The notes beneath the pieces were generated by a model. It saw only the letters and a list, made by a program, of their open reading frames with translations. It did not search any database and was not told the DNA's origin. 64,000 bases of DNA from Zarea fungicola (lineage: Eukaryota > Ascomycota > Sordariomycetes > Hypocreales > Cordycipitaceae): assembly GCA_900169235.1 (NCBI GenBank), contig FWCC01000069.1:1-64000 (forward strand). The letters are read 5' to 3'. The translations under genes were made by a program, and so were the position numbers. Shown here in pieces: positions 56,537 through 64,000 of this stretch; the stretch's first letter is position 1, and every line of letters begins with the position of its first letter.

Positions 56537-57736
56537 CTACACCGCTGTGCCAAGAGTGCGAAGCAAGTTGTCTTTGATTGACTCTGTCTCTGTTTCGTCC
56601 ATAGCAAGGAAACGAATCTTGTGACAAGCGAGAAAGATGAAACAATATTAGAACCCTGCAGACTAGTCAAGCAAGTGTTAAAAGAAAATGTGGAAAACTT
56701 ACGAGTTCATCGTTGACGGTTGCGCCTCCGTAGAGAACGGGCTCAGACAGGCTTGCGTTCACACCTTTCTTTACTCTGTCCTCCCAAACACCATCCCAAT
56801 TCCACTCGCCAGGTTTTCGCGGCGTAGCCTGACTTGCAGGCTTCTTCTCTGCCGTCGCTAGCTTCCTGGGACTTGGCATCACAGCCGCTCCGTCACGGCC
56901 TTGCGGTTGCCCATCCTCAGCCTGCTTCGTTTGCTGCTTCCGGCGGTGTGTCCGCCACGCATGCCACGCACCGGGATTACCAGCAGCGTCCAAAGGGACA
57001 GAATCCAGGGCATTCGCATTGTCGAATGTGCTTTTTATATATTTGAGGACCTGATACATTGACACCGTAGCCGACCTGTTGGCAAGCATGTAGAACGGCG
57101 CGCCGTCTCCCGCAGCCCCTGACTCCGGACTTGCCAACATGGGCGCCTGCTCTGCAATGGGACTCGCCGGCGTCGAGAGGCTAGCTTCAGCAGTGCGCCG
57201 CACCCTACCAAACCATTCCGGAAATCCGTGCCGCAGGCTGAATCCACCCGGTGGCAGCCGCTCGTCGTCTGTGGCGCTCACCGTTCCGTTATCTTGTATA
57301 TCAGTAGTGTACATATACGTCGTAAGAGGCGTGATTAGGGGATGGAAGATGTCCGTCGCAAATATAATCATAGGAGCCCGTCGGGGGTAAGAATCAGGGA
57401 ACATGATTTGGAATCGTAGAATGGCGGGAGAGTAAGGCCCTGATGGAGAATAACATTCAGCTGATTTAAGCCTCTCAAAATTACCGACAAGGATTAAATT
57501 ATAGGTGCTTACCATCCCGAATAAACATGACTGCAGACCAAATAGTCGAGTCACCCGGTGTCAGCGTTACAAAAACGCCTGAGGGACATGCTTGCTTCAA
57601 TCCAGTACTAGTGACGGTACAGTTAGCATTACTTCCTAGTGCACGTCTGTCCAGGGCCAGCTGGGCTTCTTTACAACTCAGACAGTAGCTGCTGCTTCCG
57701 CAGTGCCGGTAAAGTGGCTAGCATTAAGGATGACAT
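56537..57736 (-). CDS. FTS/AKTIP-like inactive E2-variant protein
   Basis: AKTIP/FTS is a ubiquitin-conjugating-enzyme variant that joins Hook and FHIP in the FHF complex, the dynein adaptor for early endosomes studied in Aspergillus. Exons are 57675..57736, 57513..57607, 56703..57439 and 56537..56617, giving 324 aa. The UBC fold is at residues 8-130: LRKQQLLSEFTGLKQACPSG, VFVTLTPGDSTIWSAVMFIR, YSPAILRFQIMFPDSYPRRA, IIFATDIFHPLITPLTTYMY and a conserved PPGGFSLRHGFPEW. The usual HPN is HPL, and no cysteine occupies the active-site position after it, so it should not conjugate ubiquitin. A helix follows (SMYQVLKYIKSTFDN), then a basic linker with GEWNWDGVWEDRVKKG, and a final exon ending RTLGTAV. 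The last intron uses an AAG acceptor. Function is inferred from the family. Confidence 0.88.
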
Positions 57737-58123
57737 GTTTTCAAGCACTGTTGATCAGAAGCTTGTAACTCCTGCCCTTGGTAGCTTGGCAAGCTTGTGG
57801 AGAGTGATGTTGTACCTACCAGGCAGTACGGGCGGTGAGATAACCGCTGGCGTGTTCTGCCGGATCCTGGCGCGTTGCGGGGTTCTTATTATGATGGAGG
57901 GGTAGCTCGTCTTGTCAGAGGCGAATGTGGCGGCGATTGTCGTAAACCGATGCTGAAATTTTCATGTCAGCTGCCAGTTTCGTAATTGCGTCTATTTCGA
58001 TAAGTTTTTAGGTTACCTATAAGAAGTATCTATATAACAGCTTTTTCTTTAAAATCCCATTACAGTCATAAACTTCCTACCAAAGACTAAGGACCGGGAC
58101 GAGACACAATTTCGAATACTCCA
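57737..58123. other. Spacer between the FTS-like and CCDC124-like genes
   Basis: These 387 bp include the presumed promoter of the FTS-like gene and the 3' UTR of the next one. The ORF at 57639..57905 plus overlaps the antisense of exon 1 and is not called. Confidence 0.4.
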
Positions 58124-58887
58124 TCAAGCACCCAGGCGTCTCTCAATCTTACTCTTTTCGACATCTTTGATATCTCGAATGTCGTCCCTCGTAGCGTTGT
58201 AAGCAGCTGTAGCCTGGTTGAAAGGGTTCTCAGGACTCTTGTCAAATTCCTTTCGGATGCGCTGCTTGCGTTGCTCCAGGCGCAGACCCATCCCGCTGCC
58301 GTCGGCCTTCATCTCGTTGAGCCGGCGCTCCTCGTACGCGCGGTAGGCGGCCGCAAAACGTTTCTCGGGGTGTGTGTCTATTTTGCTGTCGCTACCGGCC
58401 GTCAGGTCTAATGCATCGAGGGCATTGTCGATGCCGCTGGCATTTAGGGTACTAGGGCCATCATCAAGCAGCGCAAGATCAAGGCCACGAGACTTCTTCA
58501 CAGGTGCCTTGGACTTCTTGGCCTCCGCGCGGCCACCGATTGCCTCCTCCTCTTCCTTCATCAGAGCATCCTTCTCGGCCTTCTTTTTCGCAGCTTCGGC
58601 TCGCTTCGCCTCCTCGGCTTCCCTGGGGTGGAAATTTCGATTAGCTCACGTGCATCACCGGATGCAAAAAAAAAAAAAAAANNGAGAGAGAGAGAGAGAG
58701 AGAGTCACTCTGGCAAAATAAAGCATGGGACTTACTTCTTGGCGTTGCTTTTCGATCCCTTTGCCCACTTCTCATCTTCTGCGGCTTCACGCTGGACATC
58801 CTCGGCCGCACCTTTCTTTGCCGCAGCTTCGGCCTTGCGCGCGTTGCCAGCCACCTTTTTTGAGTTCTCTCCCTTTTTGCCGGCCAT
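58124..58887 (-). CDS. CCDC124/Oxs1-like ribosome-associated protein
   Basis: CCDC124 proteins (yeast relative Lso2) bind idle ribosomes and help restart translation; fission-yeast Oxs1 is linked to oxidative stress. Exons are 58736..58887 and 58124..58622, giving 216 aa. The N-terminus is lysine-rich with MAGKKGENSKKVAGNARKAE, then an extended charged helix (EAEEAKRAEAAKKKAEKDAL) and a linker KKSRGLDLALLDD. The conserved C-terminal domain follows: HPEKRFAAAYRAYEERRLNE, LRLEQRKQRIRKEFDKSPEN and PFNQATAAYNA. The N-terminal basic helix matches the ribosome-binding part of Lso2. The intron (58623..58735) has good signals (GTAAGT, CTAAT, CCCAG) and contains an A-run and GA repeat around two N bases, so its true length is uncertain, while the exons are intact. 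Confidence 0.92.
58666..58704. repeat. Poly-A and (GA)n microsatellite with NN inside an intron
   Basis: An A run at 58666..58681 is followed by NN at 58682..58683 and a (GA)n repeat to about 58704. The Ns show an unresolved call. It lies in the intron of the CCDC124-like gene, in a pyrimidine tract on the coding strand. Confidence 0.9.
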
Positions 58888-61800
58888 TTTCTTCCCTCTT
58901 GACGTTACTTGTCACGCACGACACAACCTTTCCTTGGCACCTTTTATTTTGGGGCGGGGGTCCCTTTCGTGCGCCGGGTAACGGTCCGGTTGTGCGTGGC
59001 GGGGTTGAACTGGAACAAGAAAATGACAAAATATTCGCCCGTATAGTCGTACCAATGCAAGAAAACGGTGATTAAAACTAATATTGGCTGCTTCAGGTGC
59101 CTAGTTATGTGCAAATTGACTGTAAAAGCTCAGATGCAGCTTCTTGGTGTGACTGTGACTGTGACTAACTTGTCTAGTTGCCAGCGATGGGCTTAAAATT
59201 TACGGGCCATACCCGGCTTGGCGTGCATTACGTCAGGTGGGAAAGAAGTTAAAGTCGGATTGATCAAGATACACCTGGCAAGAGTAAAGGCATATTTGTC
59301 ATTTCAGGTGAAGATGGGTTTCTGCTCTCATCTTTTGCTATTCAAATTTTGCTCTTGTCCAGGACAGCTCCAATAAACTGCTGTGTCGGGGTTTGAGCGG
59401 CGTTTTTGGCTGTATGGGATCAGACGAGCGTAGGACCATACCCAATAAACAGCTGCCAGAACGGTCGGAGGCTCTTGGGGCGTACTGAAACGAGCCATAA
59501 CTTATAGTTTCTTGATATGATCTATTGGTGCTAGCTTCTTGCGGTGTAAAGCAGCAGAGAGTGTTACGGCACGCCTGTTCTACGACAATGTCACCGTCGC
59601 GGCTGCATTATTGGGCGTGCATGCCCGGCTTGTCGCATCGAACAATTTATAATATACGAGGCAACTAATAAAAGGGCTTGCCTTATTATAGAGCGTAATT
59701 TACACGCCATGTTTGGCCAACATAGTTTTCTCACTGCCTACCCCATTTGCAAGCCTTGTCTGCAGCCTTACCTGGCAGCTTACTAGTCAAATATTACCCA
59801 GGATAGAATGAACGTGCGACAACGACTAACAAGGGTCACCGCAGCATAGCAGGTGCCAAGGAACTCCCAGCCTACGCCATGGTTGCGATGCCCCGCTGTC
59901 CACTGCACTATTTTGCGTGAAAGGTGGAAAATATTTATTTCGAGACGTTGGAAAACGCGATGTGCATGTCTCAGCTGATAGAAATACCATGGTGACCATT
60001 CAACTAGTACTGAATAGTGACTAGCCGACTGCACAGGGTCATGCTCCTAGCCATGGATTAGACTGCAATCTTCAGACGCTTCTCGACATTTGCAATTAAG
60101 CAATCTGTTTGCAGGCAAGAAACCGGTGCGCCTTTCTTCATGATAGCTTACGCGGTCGCGTTCAGATGTCGTCCTGGAACAAAACAGCCAGCGAGAAGAA
60201 GTGCAAATCATTCGCATCCACAATCAACATGACCCATCCGGACGGCCTTTCCGGCCACTCCCATCACTCTTTTGACGACAACCTTGCAAGTTGCCGAGCA
60301 GTTCCGTCGCGTCCAGCTGGGCAGGGAAAGGGTACCAGGGAGTGAAGGCCTAACCACACCCTGGGCAGTCGCCCATGACGCCATTGCCATGCAGTGAGCG
60401 GCTCGTTTTTTTTCTTCTCAATTGATGAGCCGGACTGTTTGTTTGCTTTGTGTCTACTTCGGGACATATATCACCAGATCAATTGCTTGTTTGTTTCCCG
60501 TCTGCAAGCTGCGTGCAGACTCGCGTCTTGCATGATATTGACCATGGCGTCCAATGCAGTGTAGCAACGGCTGACAGAGAGATGTGCTAATATGAATCCT
60601 TGTCACGCATCAATTTGCAGCAAGGGGAGTGAAATAGATGTGATGGCCGTGGGGGCCGGATTTCCCAAGGCCAGGGGGCGGCCGGAGGCAGAATTACTGT
60701 ACCGACAGGAGCCTGGTCAGGGTAGGCTGTTGCACCATATTTCAGGCGTGAACGGCGCACGAGCTTTGGCGTCCGTATTATTATCATTCGGCACAGCCGT
60801 CGTCGCTTTCTTATTAGTCGCCAGCGGTCTCGAGCCGGTGTGAGACTGTTCCCTGTGATGCAATGCTAGCAAAAATGTAAAGTGTTTGTCCGTGATCCGC
60901 CACTTTTAGTGGCTAGGTATTAAAGTTCGACACGGTAGGAGATGATGCCAAGCGGCCTAGGCCTTGAGCGTGTTTTTCGTGCCAGTTGACATGTTGAATG
61001 GCCCGATTTTGGGAGTGGGAAGAATATCGTGACTCTACGGTCGACCTTCTTTTAGTATGGGCTCCAGCTTTTTGGCCCAGGTATGGTTTCGAAGAGGCGG
61101 CTACGGCGACCACGCTGCGACGCAGTCTAGCCAGGCCAGTTTCCAAGCCTAGCTCGGACCGTCGCATTCTTGGGCACCAGGAAGCAGGTGCCAAATATCC
61201 CGATCCTTGCCGTGCCTCCTAGCAATCCCATCAATGCAATTCTTCGTGTATTAGTCAAGACGACATTGCCCTCGCGCCGGAGACGGATGACAGAGTCAAT
61301 CGTGCTGCGCTTGCCCTTTTAGATGGCTACTTCATCCCTACCAGTACTTGGCCTCGTTGAGCAGGAAGCCTTGGTAAAATTTTCTTTACCAGGCGAGGAT
61401 CCCCCTGATTATTAGGCAATTGATTACTCCGTCCTATGACAGCATTTCATTCCTTATCAAGTAGCAAAGAATACCAGGTGCCCCAAACGCAAATAGAATA
61501 AATTGGGTATCAGTTTCATCCATAGTATTTTGCTTTCGCAGGCAGGGGTAGCTTTTTAGATTACAGTAATGACGGCCTCTCCAAATACTCGCTCTGAGTA
61601 CCAGGTAAGCGGTACTGAGTACTAGTACAGCCCTGGTACCACAGAATATGTGGGATGTGGCACGAAATAAGGGGCCATGGTGTGGCACTGATGTCAATAA
61701 GTCGCTATCATTCGCCCCGGCCCTTTGGCCTTTACTTCCGCGGCGCGTTCAAGATGGTGCAGGCACAGAAACCACCGTTACAGTTTTTGGCCGCCACGCG

Positions 61801-64000
61801 ACTAAGATTGGACGCCCAGAATTGACGGGGGTGGGGGAAGTGATTGCTTGTCCGGTCTCTGGGGAATTAGACGAGGAACCATGGAGTACATTTCCGCCAC
61901 TGCGATCACCACCAACAGCTCGACTTTCTGCCCGTCATGGCAACGGCAGTAATCCCCGAGCTTTCTTACATTAAACACGTATATAGCTCTTTACTGGCAG
62001 TCGGCAGCGTTAGCAGGGACTTATATATATATACATAAATTTTATCAGGATCGAGCAGCCCACAGTGATCTAGGATTGAGTAGCTGAGAATTGCGAGCAA
62101 GGGTGACTTGTTGTTGGCGTCCGAAATAGCAAGGGCTGTTCTTCTAGTCCGCATGCAATTCTCGTCAGGTGATTCAACGTGGTCAGATTATTTGTCCACC
62201 AAAGCACAAAAGGGCCAAATCAAGAGCAAAAGAGGCAACAGACGCGAATTAACCAGGGTGACCAATCCCTGGGTTGTTGCAGGGAACTGGGTTGCTTCCA
62301 ATTACGTGGGGGAGCAGACTCCACGAATGATGCTAGGGTGCTGGCATACGAAGCTTGTCAGTTTTGCAACAGGGGCGTTTGTATCTGGCTCAACTTGATC
62401 ATCTTCGCTGTATTTGGAAATAAGCTGAGGGTCATGGCGGCGGCGCATTCAGCAGTCTGGATTCCAGAGCTAGCATGGTGGTTCAGCCGACGTTAGTGTC
62501 TGTAAGTGCCTCTTCAATAGTACTGCCCGGTAATAAGAGCAATGCTATCATTCTGTCTTCTTAACAAGACAATTGAGCTTCCCATGTCTCGGGAAAATGG
62601 TGCAAGAAAACTCGGCATTGGAGACGCAATTCGCCACTATTGATTTGGTACCCCAGCAGGGAGGCGTTCTAGAGCCAGGGAGCAGGTAATACGGACCAAC
62701 TCGTGGTAGTTAATTTAAAATCTTCGGCATTGGAAAGCAAGCCTCGTGGACCGCATGGCGTGTGTTTTCTGGAGAGTGCCCCATTGCATTGTGGTCCCGG
62801 AAGTTGAGCCGATATCCCGTTTTCCAAGGTAGCCCCTTCTGGAACCTGGCTTTCGGGTTGAAAAATGGTCATCTCTGGATATCCATTGGCCAGCCACGCT
62901 GAAAACTGGCGCTTGCTTATTTTATGACGATGCACTTGACTGGCCCTTCGGCCCAAACACCTTCCAAACCTTCCCCCCCTTTTCGTCATACTGTCGAGGG
63001 GCAGCGAGGGGCAAGCGAACAGTGAACGATGTCTTCCCCGTTTTACTAGCATTCCATGAGTTGATATGCACAGGCTAAAAGCAGTACGATTGGGCCGTAA
63101 TCCCCCCGCCTAATTCTGTAGGAGGGGTACAGCGTGATCACGAGGCGATGTAGCGGTGAGGTCGAGGGGGACTGTGAGGAAGCCTCGGCTACTGAGCTGG
63201 GAATCTGTAACCGTTTTAACTTTGCGGTCAACATATGTGTGTGTACTATCGGCTACTCCGGCCCCTTTGGGAAGCAAGGTCTTCTCAGGCTTCCAGACGA
63301 CCCAGTGCAAATTTGCAATGGCACGCTGGTTGGAAGCAGCGGAGAAAGAAGCGTGGCAACAGAATCGTGGCGCCCCCCTTATTACATAAAACAATGTTAA
63401 AACAATGGGAGATCAAGAAGAAAACGCCTAGACCGTAAAACAAGAAAAAGATCGGATCGCCGCCAATGCAACTGGTCATGCTAGCTGCGACCAGACCCTC
63501 GGGTTGGGTAAACTCCAGGGGTGTCTAATGTCAGGCCACGCCGCAACAACAACGCTATCTGCAGCATTGCGTGCATGTGCATGCAGGGCTGCTGCATGAC
63601 ATTGCAGATAGCCGTTTCCAGAAGGCCACGTTAATAACTAATTTTACCCGGGCATTTTCCAACGGCTGTGTTCTACTAGTGACATAGAATCAGCAACGGA
63701 TTTGTTCTACATCGTATTAGAGGAGAAAGCAGTGCAAAGCCTAGCAAGGCGTCCAACAGGCGCTCGTCCCCCATGCAATTTACGAGAGGTTTTGCGCGGG
63801 GCTCTTCAGTTATTATCATCATTTTTTTTTATTAAATTAAATGCCCTTGGCCGGACTGTCGTATTTGAATATCGTAACTAGGCTGTCATCCCCTTTTTTT
63901 CGGGCGGGAAATGAAGCCTCCCGAAAATCGGGTCACAGAAGCCGTCGCAGGCGCAACCAGCCTCTGCCGAATGCGTGCGGCAGACGGGGCCGATGCCTAT
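58888..64000. other. 5.1-kb gene-poor region at the window end
   Basis: No gene can be supported. Open frames are short and interrupted on both strands; the longest, about 127 codons at 62669..63052 minus, has no domain or splice partner. Small features are a GACTGT tandem repeat near 59150-59167, an AT repeat near 62024, and a nested inverted repeat at 63554..63612. The region could hold a promoter for a gene beyond the window, remnants of a decayed element, or noncoding transcripts. Confidence 0.4.
63554..63612. repeat. Nested inverted repeat
   Basis: GCTATCTGCA (63554..63563) and TGCAGATAGC (63603..63612) are perfect inverted copies. Inside them CATGCAG (63580..63586) pairs with CTGCATG (63592..63598) around a 5-nt loop. 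The arrangement forms a two-tier hairpin in a gene-free stretch. Confidence 0.75.

Noticed and set aside
62669..63052. 127-codon minus-strand frame near the window end
   Set aside because: It has no domain, no splice partner and lies among many similar random frames.

Overview
The window is nuclear DNA of a filamentous ascomycete. Gene families, short introns (about 46-100 nt, with CTAAC/CTGAC branch sites and TAG/CAG acceptors) and compact gene spacing all point to Sordariomycetes, most likely Hypocreales; this is an inference from protein content, not from a search. All exon joins below were worked out by eye from frame, splice consensus and family knowledge.

Layout. 0.3-8.3 kb: AP-2 sigma adaptin (+), an unrecognised 571-aa protein, the ESCRT-III regulator IST1 and the nuclear HtrA-like protease NMA111 (all -). 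10-17 kb: two tandem Myb/SANT-like genes with the same intron phases, a large J-domain protein and the ER ubiquitin factor CUE1 (all -). 18-28 kb: NOT2 of CCR4-NOT and a ZNG1-type metal GTPase (-), divergent from the STRIPAK subunit MOB3 (+), then a Zn(II)2Cys6 transcription factor (-). 28-33.7 kb: about 5.9 kb without a convincing gene. 33.7-47 kb: a membrane-anchored MOSC/mARC-like protein (+), condensin SMC2 (-) sharing a 459-bp divergent promoter with INCENP (+), then a mitochondrial DEAD-box helicase (+). 47-54 kb: PEX7 (-), tRNA-Val(AAC), an AlkB-like dioxygenase with a GRF zinc finger, RIB7 and ribokinase (+). 54-59 kb: an unrecognised 563-aa protein, an FTS/AKTIP-like inactive E2 and a CCDC124-like ribosome factor (-). 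59-64 kb: about 5.1 kb without a convincing gene.

Most genes are single-copy housekeeping genes: membrane traffic (AP-2 sigma, IST1, FTS), chromosome segregation (SMC2, INCENP), RNA and ribosome work (NOT2, DEAD-box, CCDC124), protein quality control (NMA111, CUE1, J protein) and metabolism (RIB7, ribokinase, MOSC). I see no secondary-metabolite cluster, intact transposon, CRISPR array or defence island, and I do not claim a new multi-gene system. The most unusual points are the Myb-like duplicate whose start codon reads GTG, a 12-nt micro-exon in the GTPase gene, a 28-nt exon splitting a zinc cluster, and a 12-nt in-frame acceptor choice just before the ATP-binding motif of the DEAD-box helicase.
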